This document shows, piece by piece, positions 53,761 through 64,000 of a stretch of DNA of 64,000 nucleotides. Both the position numbers and the translations under genes were made by a program. The notes under the pieces are model-generated. The model made no database searches and had not been told where the DNA came from. It saw only the letters and a program-made list of their open reading frames with translations. The DNA is from Pictodentalium vernedei (lineage: Eukaryota > Mollusca > Scaphopoda > Dentaliida > Dentaliidae), in NCBI GenBank assembly GCA_031216915.1, contig CM062297.1, positions 533,160,971-533,224,970 of the forward strand, in the 5' to 3' direction. Numbering within the stretch: the first letter of the stretch is position 1; every line of letters starts with the position of its first letter.

Positions 53761-53819
53761 AATTTTAACTCTGTAAATTGTATGGTGTTTTTCATCAGTG
53801 GTTCGAGGAGTTACATTTA

Positions 53820-53917
53820 GTTCAATTTTTCATCAAATCAGTCATGGCTGCTTCACTGCAGCCATGACAAGATTTTGTGAAAAATATTTAGAAAATACTC
53901 AGTGGGTCAAGAGTTAA
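53820..53917. mobile_element. MITE family B, partial
   Basis: 'CAGTCATGGCTGCTTC' / 'GCAGCCATGACAAGATTTTG' hairpin and the right end 'GAAAATACTCAGTGGGTCAA' + 'GAGTTAA'. It shares its terminal TTAA with the family-C copy that follows. Confidence 0.7.
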
Positions 53918-54123
53918 CCCTCGGCATACAGATTGTAAAATACCAAAATTTCGAGTACCGGTAGCTTAATTCTTGGAATTTCACCAATTTAGTCTTGTTT
54001 GACAGAGCTCATTGAAATGAACTCTGTCAAACAAGACTGAATGGGTGAAATTCGTAATTGCATTTATATGGGAAAAAAGTGCTCCTTGAAATTTGGGCTG
54101 TGGTCATTAATGTGTAGACGGTT
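53914..54123. mobile_element. MITE family C
   Basis: Begins 'TTAACCCTCGGCATACAG'. The core palindrome is 'AGTCTTGTTTGACAGAG' with its complement (53,986-54,036). The right end 'TTAATGTGTAGACGGTT' is degenerate. Confidence 0.75.
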
Positions 54124-54191
54124 GAAGTCTCCAAATTAGCAGTGATAAACACTGTGTTCAAATTGTGGTAATTGTGCTCAAATTATGTCAT

Positions 54192-54800
54192 GTTTGACCC
54201 CTTACCCAACAGAATGGCCACAAACAGTCAGCACTATTCTTAATAATTGCTATTCAACTTTTAATATTTTTTTCAGTTTTTGCCTCCAAAACAAATTTTA
54301 TGGCCTCTTATTGGAACAAATTTGTCAAATTCGATCCAGCAAAATATCATAAGCTATATATTTTTGGCAAACAGAATTGATTTTTTTTTGTTACTCAAGA
54401 AAATATTTTGCAATTTATTTATTGGGGTTTAACAACACTTTCGACAGCCAGGGTCACCTTGTATCGGATAGTTTTATGGGTAAAGGAAGCTGGAGTACCC
54501 GGAGAGAATCACTGAACAATGGAGAGCAACTACCAGGCTCCCAAACTTACTAACTCCACACAAACAGAATTAGCAGTGGTTGAAGACAAATGTTCCATTG
54601 ACATTCAGTACGCCTTAGTACACAGCACCAGCATGCCCCCATATGGGCAATCGGAATGAAGTGCTTTGCCCAAGGACACAATGCAGTTACCCCTGATGGG
54701 AATCGAACTGTGAACCTTTCGGTTTGAAGTCCAATTCCATAACCACTGAGCCACTGCACTCTCAAATATTATGCAAGTGTCATCTTCCATAGTTTTGTCG
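54192..54800. mobile_element. piggyBac-like MITE family A, degenerate, split by SINE
   Basis: 'ACCCCTTACCCAACAGAATG' at the left and 'TATGCAAGTGTCATCTTCC' after the SINE are the two parts of a family-A copy. The core palindrome is eroded. Confidence 0.7.
54414..54763 (-). mobile_element. full-length SINE, tRNA-like head, with target duplication
   Basis: On the minus strand: 'AGTGGCTCAGTGGTTATG', 'AGTTCGATTCCC', 'TTGGGCAAAGCACTTCATTC', 'GGAGCCTGG'-like body and the tail 'AAACCCCAATAAATAAA'. It is flanked by 13-bp duplications 'AAATATTTTGCAA' (54,401-54,413) and 'AAATATTATGCAA' (54,764-54,776). It inserted into the family-A MITE. Confidence 0.92.
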
Positions 54801-55633
54801 CATTTCCCAAAATGCACAATATAGTTTATATGTCAGATCAGAATAGTTCAACTAGTCGGGGCGTTTCAAAAATCACACTGAATATGTTAGTGACAAGCAA
54901 TTGATGTCAAACATATTGAATATTTGACAGCTTTCAAGTGACCAAGTTCAGTCTTTATCCAAACAGGGATAGTGAGGCTGTCAGTTAATGTTTGGTGGGC
55001 ACATCCCTGAGTATGTACCATGCCAAAAAAACACTTCAGACCTGACCATTCAAGTTTGGACAAGTACGGTGGAAGCTTACTTTGGTTAAAAACTACCTAC
55101 CAAGAGATGGCCTGAATTCTAATTTTGTACCCCAGCTATATAACTATGTAAAGAATCAAGGTTATTTTCTCATATTTATTAAATGAGTTTACTTGCACCT
55201 TCATCCCAGTACACGCACTCACACTCCAGCACACAGTTCTCAAGCTTGTTTGTGCAGTAAAGTGACATTTATTACTCATTTCTAAATATCAGAAAATGAA
55301 TTTACAAGCACACCAATTGCAATTGTTTATCATTTGAGTTGTAAAACCTGGCACAGAGGAGAGCACCTATCTATGATTTCTGACACTTACTGAAATGAAT
55401 ATGTATCCCTGCAAAACCTTGATTCACCCTGTAAATAGAAAACACAAGATGTGCTAGTCAGTGTAATAAGGTGACAAGGGGAACAGGAAGTAGTAATTTG
55501 ACCAGAAAAAAAAATTGCTAGATTTTCTTACTTCATTACAATGGGGGGAACACTAGTTTGTCGGATTATGTATTTATGCCCCCCCCCCCCTCCACCTAGT
55601 TGTGTTTCATAAAAAATTATCCTTTGATGTTTT
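54801..55633. other. no gene recognised
   Basis: No frame, exon or repeat that I can support. Confidence 0.35.
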
Positions 55634-55875
55634 TTAACCCTTTACCCAACGTAACGGCCAAAACCGGCCAGCGCTATTCTAAAAAATCGCCAATTAATTT
55701 TCAAAATATTTTAATTTTTTGTCTCAAAAACATAGGTTATGACCCCTCGTTGGAACGAGCTCATTCCAACGAGGGGTCATAACCTATGTTTTTGAGACAA
55801 AAAATTAAAAAAATGAGTTATTCAAGATTTTTTTTTGCAAGTGTCGTCTGCTTTTCATGTTAGGTAAAGGGTTAA
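55634..55875. mobile_element. piggyBac-like MITE family A, complete (242 bp)
   Basis: 'TTAACCCTTTACCCAACG' to 'GTTAGGTAAAGGGTTAA'. The core 'CATAGGTTATGACCCCTCG' and 'CGAGGGGTCATAACCTATG' is a perfect palindrome flanked by 'TTTTTTGTCTCAAAAA' and its complement. Almost identical to 47,245-47,486. Confidence 0.92.
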
Positions 55876-56430
55876 TCAAGATTGAATTATTATCTTTTTA
55901 TCATTTATCTGAAACAAATAGCAGAGGGTACCTGCCAATTTAAGTCAGAAAAAACTAAAAAAAAAATATTTTTGGGCCTCAAAAACATTGCGTATAACCT
56001 CTCATTAGAATGGGTGTAATGTCAAGGACTGGTCATAAACAATGTTTTTGAGGCAAAATCTTTTAAAGTTTCTCCTCCCCCACCACCTCCCACACCCAGT
56101 CCCACTCCCTACTTTCCCTTCAGTTCCACCACCATTGCTGTTCACTGAATAGCCATTTTGCAAATGAAAATGTTCTGTTAAAACAAGTATTCAATTAACA
56201 AGAACTTAGTAATTTTTTCTATTTTCTGATGATAAACTTAATATGTGTTCTATTTTATCTTGTTTGACAGAGCTCATAGCATTTTTGTATCTTAACCCTT
56301 TACCCATTGTAGATGAAATCAAAATTTCTTATTTTAAGTATTATTTTTTCAAATTCTCTGAAAAATAACATTTTTCAACTGCTGAATTTGCATATTATGT
56401 GGGTGAATCATTAACATCAGTGAGTATGAT
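55876..56430. other. eroded MITE remnants
   Basis: Phrases such as 'CTCAAAAACATTGCGTATAA' (55,979) and 'TTAACCCTTTACCCATTG' (56,293) echo family A but no complete element is present. Confidence 0.45.
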
Positions 56431-56702
56431 TTAACTCTTAACCTGCTGAGTATTTTCAAGATATTTTTTATCAACTCTATCCATGACTGCTTCATAGCAG
56501 TCAGGGCAAGATTTGATGAAAAATTCATCTAGATTCTACTAAAAAAATCAATGGTGAAAAGTCCATTCAGTTTACATGGGGACAATTTCTTGAGTGAAAT
56601 GTAGACAATTTTTTTTATCAAATCTAGCCATGGCTACTTCATAGCAGCCATGACTAGATTTTATGAAAATTATCTTGAAAATACTTAGCGTTTTAAGAGT
56701 TC
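56431..56702. mobile_element. MITE family B
   Basis: Left 'TTAACTCTTAACCTGCTGAG' and right 'GAAAATACTTAGCG' + 'TTTTAAGAGTTCA' are inverted. Inner hairpin 'AGCCATGGCTACTTCATAGC' region at 56,625-56,665. The right TTAA has mutated. Confidence 0.75.
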
Positions 56703-56744
56703 ATAGTTCAATTGTGGATGCATCATCTGCACTATCTGCACTGT

Positions 56745-57002
56745 GTCAGTGGGTAAGACTCATCATCCTGATAGCTCATGTGGGGGCCAAGGTGAGGCTG
56801 TGTACTAAGGTGTACTGCACATTGATGTTGTACGTGCCTTCAACCACTGCCAACTCTGCTTGTGCCAGGTTAGTAAGTTGGATAATCTGACAGTTGCTTG
56901 CTGCTGATCATTGCTTTTCACCAGGTACTCTGGCTTTTTCCACCCATGAAACTGAACCTGGCTGTTGAAAGTGTTGCTACACACTCAATAAACAAACTTA
57001 AT
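56745..57002 (+). mobile_element. old, degenerate SINE
   Basis: 'CTAAGGTGTACTGCACATTG', 'TTCAACCACTGCCAACTCTG', 'CCACCCATGAAACTG' and 'AACCTGGCTGTTGAAAGTG' are recognisable SINE body phrases with many substitutions. Confidence 0.75.
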
Positions 57003-59199
57003 AAATTGGAAGAATTTGTCCAGTTCCATACTGAAAGGCTGCCATTCAGATTTTGTTCCTTTTAAATTCTTGCACCTAGAAGCCTGAAGTCAAGTCCATT
57101 ATCTTGATGTTGAATAATACCCACTTCACTCTTGGGTGGGTGGCTCTGCAAGGAGTTGATTTGAAACTGGATGTAATGCAATTAGCTCTCTCTCTCTTCA
57201 CAACATCAGCACCATCACCATCTTCACCACAAGCAATAACACAAAGATCAACAGGCAGTGACAATGCATCACTTCAAAACCAGCCTCCAAACAGCATATC
57301 CAAATCCTGCAGAAAAAAATGCTAAGGGAGATTGAAAGGCAGCTGCACAAAGTGACCACATGCCCTTCCCCCAGGCACAAATGGCGCATAAATCAACATA
57401 CCAATCAAATTCTCTCTTATTTTTCAGCCTTGTATGAATTAAATTGTCCCCCCCCTCCCCCCCTCCCCCCAAATGAAGTCATTCAAATGAGGTGTTGTAA
57501 GATAATGCTTTGGAACCCCAAAAATAAAAGTCTTAATCATTTAAGAAAAAATATTGCAGGTATCATCATCAAGTATTGATAGGTAAACAGTTCCGGAAAG
57601 GGTTATTGTCTGGAAACTATGACATCTGTCAAGAAAATGACACAGAAAGTGATTATTTACACAAGAAATCACTTGAAATGCAATTTCACTGTAAAACAGA
57701 ATTTTACGTGCAGTTGTACTCTACAGTATACTTAAGGCAACACATGTTTCAATTAATTTCTGATTTTAATTTCCAGGAATGTTAATAGATCAATTTAGAA
57801 AAAAAAGTTTTAACGCAGTGACATTTTGAATTTTCAAGGAATAGTTTTAATATCATATAGTCTTTAAATAATGGGCGGGGACATTTCTTTTTCTTGTCAT
57901 ATTTGGAGCTTATTGAAGCAAACATTTCTTTTTGTGTGATTGTTGGGGACCTCTTATTTAGTCAAAGAGACATCTATTTATCATTGAACTGGGACGTTGC
58001 TGTTAAAGTTTTTTTACTGATGCTGTTATAAGTAAAATGTAAAGCACAGGTTTCTGTATGCCAAAGATGCACAGGGAACATTAACATTATATTGTTCAGA
58101 TCACTTGTTACCTTGTCTTCTTGTGTGGAGACCAATGCAGGGACGAAAGATTCAATTTGACTTTTGTCGGGCATATGGTCTGACAAGGACATCCATACAA
58201 TGATACATATTTAACTCTATTAGTTAAAGCACTTGCTCCAGAAAAAGGTTCTCCTAAACACTAGAATCATCTGGAATTACTCAAAACTGGGTGATTTATA
58301 CTTTGGAAATTTTTTATAGAATTTTTTTCTGAATATACACACATAAACATGTTTTTATTCTCTTTTTCCTCTTTTACCTCCAGTGAGTTATTTACATGTG
58401 AGAAAACTATAGGCCAATTATGAAGCAATCATGCAAAAGCCCATTCATGTTTTTCCTTCTCCCTGTTTTCATTTGACTTCCCCCAAAAGTCTGTGGAGGG
58501 AGAAGTTCAAAACCTGTTTTCAACCACCTCTCCAATGGGACATCAAACAGTACAGGATTGTCTGAAGTGTTTTATGGCATGTTTATTTAATATGTCTATT
58601 TTTATAACAAAACTTGGTCTCTTTTTTAACAAACTAATGAACAAGTAGAATTGCCAAGAGCCATATGATCCGAATTGAATAATCAGAAAGCAAAAAATCA
58701 CTCGCTATTTGTGTTCTTTCAACTGGTTGAGTTCTGGAAGCCCCATAGCCCATATCCATATTCTGTGGATGTGCTTCGTATTATCTTTGGGGTAAAATTA
58801 TTTAATATGAATTTGTCATCTTACAATTTACAAACATGTTGAATTGCCAAGTGACATGTGATCAGAATTGAACTAATCAGAAAGCACAAAATCTTCACTC
58901 AGTATTAGAGATCTTTTAGCCCACAAAATTGATTAATTCTCATTTTTATCAGCATATATTTTAGATAATTAATTTCCCCTGTTAATTGTATACTTTTATC
59001 CGGCACAAGCAGTATGCAGTTTAGAGGGTCTACTCCATTTTTCTCACAAATTCATGGGAGATGAAAATGTTCTAATACATTCACCTGGGATTTCTAGTAT
59101 AATCAACACTCTTCTCATATTAGCCTTGGCACTGAAAGATTTAATGATAGTACTGAATTTTAATGTTTCCTAGTGGGTTGTATTTCTTTTTATCTAGTT
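57003..59199. other. no gene recognised
   Basis: Probably intron. The frame at 57,104-57,325 (+) is Ser/Pro/Gln-rich without a motif. A C-rich run lies at 57,449-57,470. 58,738-58,860 faintly resembles family D. No exon of the channel gene was identified. Confidence 0.35.
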
Positions 59200-59390
59200 T
59201 TAACCCTCTGCATGCTGATGTCAAAGGAACAAAGATTCAGATTGCAATTTTTTCTTTTCACACAACCAGGAACTTACCCAATTTGGTCTTGTTGTCAAAC
59301 AAAATTTAGTTGGTTAAATTCCTAGTTGCATTATGGGAAAATTTGTTACATGGAATTTTGGTATTTTAACATCAGTGTGCAGCGGGTTAG
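59200..59390. mobile_element. MITE family C
   Basis: Left 'TTAACCCTCTGCATGCTGAT' and right 'ACATCAGTGTGCAGCGGGTTA'-type ends are inverted. 'CCTAGTTGCATTATGGGAA' matches 16.8 kb. Confidence 0.8.
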
Positions 59391-59803
59391 ATATGATTAT
59401 GATTTCAGAAAAGAACAGCTTTGGACATGAGATTGCTTTTTATGAGTACAAAAGAAACATCTTTCCTCAAACAATATTCGAGCTAAGTATTCTATAAACT
59501 GATATTTTCTTTGACATTTATCAGAAATGGAACAAAAAATATTTTTGACGCAAATGAAGAAAATTATCTATAACAACAATTTTACATTAAACTGTCATAT
59601 TGTTCAAAATTTCTATGTATGTGTTTATGTAAATCTTGGTTCTTAGTACAAAAGGTTGGGAGGCTATCATTTTCAATATCACCAAAAAGAAAAGTCTCGC
59701 TGGTGAATCATAGGTAATGAGTTCTAATGCTAAATATGTCTCTTTTTGTACCAGAAGATGGAAAATTATGAGCATTATATGTTAAAAAATTATGATTGGT
59801 ACA
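59391..59803. other. no gene recognised
   Basis: Nothing supportable. Confidence 0.35.
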
Positions 59804-60352
59804 GCAGGGTTTAATCTAGGCCCTTTTTGGGGCCAAAATAAGGCCCCTTTCCCAATGGGGTACATGCTATAAAATTCCCAATTTCTGACACAAAACACTT
59901 CTATCCCAAAACTTCTATAGCATAATCACATTACATAGCCAGTGTGCTCATCCAGTAGTTAATCCTAATAAAGCAATACCCACTTAAACCTATATTTCCC
60001 TGGAAAAGAGCTTCGAGGTGGATTTATGTTCCAATAAGACTAAATTCCTCCTCCTCTGATTGGATGAGAGCTCGCTTAGTATATTCTACGTTTACGGCTC
60101 AAGTGGCAGATGTTACCGTCTGACGTCACAACGCGAAATATGTCAAATGACGTCGCCCGGGTCGTAATTACTTCCTCAACAGAGTGACTAGCAAGCCACT
60201 TCATTTTTCTGGGTGTTTCACGTGTGCAGCAGACGGTGTTCTGGATGAAGTGTTGTTTAAATTACAAACCGATTTACGATTTGAACTAAGATGGAATGAG
60301 TTTATTTGGTTTATGGATTATTTATCCAGTGCCATCGTGGATACACAAGAGG

Positions 60353-60430
60353 TTTATTTACTAAACGTGTGATCGTTAAAAGTTGCTTTGAACAAGGCAA
60401 CTTTTAACGATCACAAGTTTAGTAAATAAG
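60353..60430. repeat. 78-bp hairpin
   Basis: Arms 'TTATTTACTAAAC' + 'GATCGTTAAAAGTTGC' and their complement flank the centre 'TTTGAACAAG'. Confidence 0.9.
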
Positions 60431-60489
60431 CCTATCGTGCTTTACAATGTAGGTTTTGGGCTATGGGTAGTGTCTATTGGAACATATAC

Positions 60490-60632
60490 GTTATTGTGAT
60501 GAATTGACGGTAACATAGTCTGAGGTTTGCGGCTCGGAGCATATGTTCAACCTCGACGCTTCGCGTCTCATTTGAACATAAGCTCCAAGCCGCAAACCTC
60601 AAACCATGTTACCGTCAATTCATCACAATAAC
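60490..60632. repeat. 143-bp hairpin
   Basis: 61-bp arms ('GTTATTGTGATGAATTGACG' ... 'ATGTTCAA') with about four mismatches enclose a loop that itself folds ('GACGCTTCGCGTC'). Confidence 0.93.
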
Positions 60633-60800
60633 TTATAATGTTTAGATGACCAATTGAATCATTTTCCCAAGACCAAGAAAAAGGCCCCTTTCCCAATCTG
60701 CTTGGATCAAACCTTGGGTACAGACTACTGTGATCACAAAAGCAGTTCTTTTCTTAATCAGATTGCATTGTGATCACAACACACACCAGAATGTGAAGAT

Positions 60801-61045
60801 TTTACCCTCAAGGGCCTAATTCTCACTTTGATCACATTTTGTGCAACAGAACAGGTGCCTCTACATGCAGTCTTTGGATTAACTCACAAGTTACATTCTA
60901 AGCACCTTGGTAGTTGTTTTTAGGCAAGTCTTGGCTGCCCATATAGGCAGCCAAAACTTTCCAAAAAACAGCTGCAAAGTCACAGAATGCAGATTGTCAA
61001 AGTGTAGCAAAAATATGTAAAAATCTCTAGGCCCTTGAGGGTTAA
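60801..61045. mobile_element. MITE family E
   Basis: Left 'TTTACCCTCAAGGGCCTA' and right 'TAGGCCCTTGAGGGTTAA' are inverted. The core is 'AGTCTTGGCTGCC' with 'GGCAGCCAAAACTT'. Confidence 0.85.
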
Positions 61046-61800
61046 TAAATAAAATATAGCAAGAGAATATTCAGAAAAACAAATAAAAGTAGCATCAGAT
61101 ATTCAATGTTCTCAGTTTTATTTATTGACATGCGAGATTCAGCAGTGTGGTACTTAGAGAAGCGGATAGTGAATTTCGACCCGATTATGACCAAGTTGCA
61201 ATCTGGTTAAAGTACTTGGTGCACTTTTGTAATCACAGTACTTTCTGTTCAAAATGGTATAAACATATTTTTTTCCAAAATTGGCAAGTTTTGGATGAGC
61301 TTAAGGTAACTAATCAGGGTATTTGTCTACTATTTGATGACTGGATTCACATCGTAAAATGCTATACAAACATGTCCAAATGCTAACCATTTTTCTTTCA
61401 TATTGGCCTTATATTCACAATTTATCATCACTTTTTGAAACCAAGATGGAAACTGCTAATCAAATTTTTAAAAACAAAATATATCCTGCTAACTCATTAA
61501 TGACACTTGTGATTTACAAATTAAACAAAGTATTCTTTCCCACCCCACAAAACATGATACAATAATGAATTTACATTAGATCCAGTCAGCATGCAGTGTT
61601 TTCAGCTGAGATGGTAGCAGAAGCATAAATAACTTTTTCCTATGGGGAGGGGGAAGGGTGGGTTTTGGAGATCATAAATATATGTACAGAAACATGTAAT
61701 GCAAAACATAGCAGCATGCCACAACATGTGGCAAGAAACCTTGCTCAGCATCACTACTGTCTGTCCAAATTTTTTCCTATGGGAACCTCAGGGAATGGAA
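61046..61800. other. no gene recognised
   Basis: A 79-codon frame at 61,147-61,386 (+) lacks a motif I know. Confidence 0.35.
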
Positions 61801-61897
61801 TACAGTGGAACCCTGTTAATTGAACAGCCAATTTTCCTGGAAAAATATTCAGTTAACAGGATTATTTAATTAACAGGAAATTGGTCAATTTTCTATG

Positions 61898-62147
61898 TTA
61901 ACTGGTTGAGTGCTGGATGCCCATATTTAGGCTTTATTCTTAAGTGCAGGCACCACAATTTAAAGGCTTCATATTCTGTGTGTGTGCTTCATTTAATTAC
62001 CAAAGTAAAATTCTTTCGTCTGTATGGATTTGCCATGTTACAGTTTATGGGAGAGTGCCCAATGGCACTCTCCCATAAATTGGAACAAGGCAATGACTTT
62101 TGAATAAATTTTGATGACCAAAAATAATTTAGCACTCTACCAATTAA
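61898..62147. mobile_element. TTAA-bounded MITE, family D (250 bp)
   Basis: Left 'TTAACTGGTTGAGTGCTGGA' and right 'TTTAGCACTCTACCAATTAA'. The hairpin 'TTATGGGAGAGTGCC' with 'GGCACTCTCCCATAA' is at 62,046-62,080. Confidence 0.85.
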
Positions 62148-62852
62148 ATAGTGATAAAACATTTATGCTATTACATGTTTGTCTTGTTTGACATAGTTCA
62201 TTGAACCCTGTCAAATAAGATATAAAAAATTAAAGGGGCAATTAGCCAACAAATTTGAAAAAAATAAGTTCACCATTTGATATAGCCACAATTTTCATTA
62301 TGCAAAAGTACCCTTATATTTCATATATCATCCGTAAGATAGTGTTCGTGTTGATCAAACAAATTAACTTGAAGGTGAGAATTTATTGTTTTTCTCAAAA
62401 ACAGCCAGCAACATTTTTTCATCCCGATCTAGTTAACTGATCACTCATGGAAAATTCCATGCAATGTCATTTTCCATATTCGTTGAAATTAGCTTTCTTT
62501 CGAAGGACAAAGGTGAAGATTTTTCACATGTAATTCTATATATAGCATGCACGTCCATGGAAATGTATTTTCAACTCCGTCGTCAGTACATGTGGTGTGG
62601 GTCTTACTGGAAGTATTCAAAATAATACAAAGTAACACCCAATAATTGCTAAAATAATGCATAGTTGTTGTTTGAGATGGTCATTCACTCTAACAGCAGC
62701 AAAGCTAAGATTAGAAACCAAGTGAAATTATGTCATGGTGGTATATTACTTCTGATTACTTTTGTTCAATTTTGTTTATATCTTTGCAATGTTGTGTCAA
62801 CTAAAAATTTGTCTGCATTATCTTTTTTAAATGACAGACTTAAGTAATTTAC

Positions 62853-62895
62853 ATGGCTGTTGAAAGTGTCATTAAACCCCAAAAAACCAAACAAG
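62853..62895 (+). mobile_element. SINE tail fragment
   Basis: 'CATGGCTGTTGAAAGTGTCA' + 'TTAAACCCCAAAAAACC' matches only the SINE 3' end. Confidence 0.65.
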
Positions 62896-63143
62896 TAATT
62901 TTGCATTGCTCCTGATGTCTTACACTTTGTTTTCAGTGGGATTTTTTTTACATGCTCTATCACATAAAAAAAATCCGAGGGTCAATATTTTTTCAAATTA
63001 GTGCCTCAGTGTCCCTTTTAAAGACAGTATTTGATGTACTTGGGACCAAACAGGTGTATAAACATAGGGAATTCAGTGATTATCATGGTAATTTTGTGAT
63101 AGATGGAATGAATTTGTGTTCAGTTAACAGGAGTTTACTCTAT

Positions 63144-64000
63144 AACCTACCAGGCACATAGCTAGGATTCTATAATAGGGGGTGCCTTACCGCCTTAGCC
63201 AGTTTTGGGGGCCAAAGAAGATGTTTGAAAGGTTGATGAGTAGGGTCTTGGGGGTCTTCCCTAGTCCTAACTGGGACTCTCTGGTTATTGCCCCCTCCTC
63301 CCACTTCCTTGAAGGGAAGTGGGAGGAGGGGGCAATGACCAGAAGGGACAATGACCGGTGTGTCCTAGTTAGGACTAGCCAATTCCCGAGTAAATTTTGC
63401 AAAATGTTGTGCTCTAAGAGCATGTCTGTAACATGTGTGTAGCCCGCATACCTGTATTGGTGACCATTTTGAGACTCTGTGTTGTGTGCAACTTGCATTG
63501 GACCAATGTTTGGGGGGGGGGGGGGGGGCAGTGAAAATTTTAAGGGGTGGGGGGGGGGGCCTCCTGTAGCTACACCACACTATAATATCTACAAACAATT
63601 AACAGGTCAATTTTGTGTGGTGGGTATGATAAATGATTTGATGTTTGGAAGTTATATTCATCAGCTGCCTTATTCAGTTATGACGTTTGTAAATAAGTGG
63701 ACTCTACTGTAGTACAAGTTCTGTACTACAGGTTCCACGGGACCAAGCAACCAATGCCGGCCTATGAGTCCATAAAAGTAGGCATCATAAAAAAATGTAA
63801 AAAAAAGTTATTTATTCAAAACAAATTTTGTGCAAAATATCACCTCCAAGTCATGTTGGGTGAAGAGTTAAAAGTGATCTTATTTGTTGCTAAATGGACA
63901 AAAACTTTCAGCACTGGAATTTAAATTTATGGAAGTTCCATTTTTCTTTTCACAACTGTAACTGTAATCTCAAGATGGTGTTTATGTTTTGTTGCCCTAG
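63144..64000. other. no gene; hairpin and G runs
   Basis: A long imperfect hairpin spans 63,261-63,376 ('CTAGTCCTAACTGGGA', 'TTGCCCCCTCCTCCCACTTC' and complements). G runs lie at 63,511-63,528 and 63,548-63,559. 'AATAAGTGGACTCTACTGTA' at 63,693 looks like another Tigger/pogo-type end with no partner in the window. Confidence 0.6.

Larger units (their letters stand above)
59804..60715. mobile_element. element with GGCCCCTTTCCCAAT ends and two hairpins
   Basis: Left 'CAGGGTTTAATCTAGGCCC' and right, reverse-complemented, 'CAAGGTTTGATCCAAGC' are imperfect inverted ends. However 'AAGGCCCCTTTCCCAAT' occurs in direct orientation near both (59,850; 60,685), so the structure is uncertain. It contains the hairpins at 60,353-60,430 and 60,490-60,632 and a 62-codon frame (60,184-60,372) with no recognised motif. 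Confidence 0.45.
61801..63143. mobile_element. Tigger/pogo-like non-autonomous element
   Basis: The left end 'TACAGTGGAACCCTGTTAAT' + 'TGAACA' and the reverse complement of the right end 'TATAGAGTAAACTCCTGTTA' + 'ACTGAACA' are inverted repeats with TA edges. 'CAGTGGAACCC-GTTAAT' is the classic look of Tigger/pogo ends. No transposase seen. The family-D MITE and a SINE tail lie inside. Confidence 0.65.

Noticed and set aside
57104-57325. Ser/Pro/Gln-rich 73-codon frame as a host exon
   Set aside because: No splice-site pair or conserved motif that I could support, and a similar-length frame is open on the other strand.
61147-61386. 79-codon frame as an exon
   Set aside because: No recognisable motif and no clear acceptor or donor pair.

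Overview
This is a transposon-saturated piece of a eukaryotic nuclear genome, most likely a marine invertebrate. Lophotrochozoan, perhaps molluscan, is my best guess: the degenerate tandem repeat at 8.3-15.05 kb, with its closing phrase about 'GGGGCCTCTTGTTT', resembles repeats I remember from bivalves. That is recollection, not a search. There are no operons or bacterial-style genes. The only host coding sequence I can defend is one 98-bp exon at 48,698-48,795 (+) encoding the S4 voltage sensor of domain I of a T-type (Cav3-like) calcium channel, with good acceptor and donor sites. Much of the right-hand part of the window is therefore probably intron of that gene.

Layout. 1-2.4 kb: two tandem-repeat families, the second reappearing at 39.1-40.7 kb. 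2.4-8.3 kb: hairpin MITEs (small non-autonomous DNA transposons), SINEs (one with a 5S-rRNA-like head) and a nested hAT-like element. 8.3-15.05 kb: a ~165-bp-period repeat array split by a 3.9-kb foldback element with ~1.6-1.7-kb inverted arms. 15-23.7 kb: SINEs, MITEs and an element with G-rich inverted ends. 23.7-27.7 kb: a region bounded by inverted clusters of GGACATTTTGTCC, holding a broken MULE-like transposase tail, a second broken transposon-family gene and a deleted Tc1 copy. 28.8-36.4 kb: a complete 7.6-kb tyrosine-recombinase retrotransposon (Ngaro/PAT type) with open gag, RT-RNase H and recombinase frames and the A1-internal-B1-A2-B2 split repeats expected of that group. It sits in a SINE whose two halves rejoin exactly, without target duplication. 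36.4-48.7 kb: dense TTAA-bounded piggyBac-like MITEs nested with hAT-like elements. 48.7-52.1 kb: the channel exon, then an inverted-repeat-flanked unit with a broken gene of an uncharacterised invertebrate family that contains a FEN1/PIN-nuclease-like stretch. 52.1-64 kb: more hAT-like elements, MITEs, SINEs, a Tigger/pogo-like element and long hairpins, with no further exon recognised.

The elements show a readable order of insertion: SINEs in MITEs, MITEs in hAT elements, hAT elements in MITEs, and the retrotransposon in a SINE. The retrotransposon is clearly the youngest large insertion, because its repeats look identical and its frames are open. The most novel candidates are the inverted-repeat unit carrying the nuclease-like family, the SINE body with interchangeable 5S and tRNA heads, and the long foldback.
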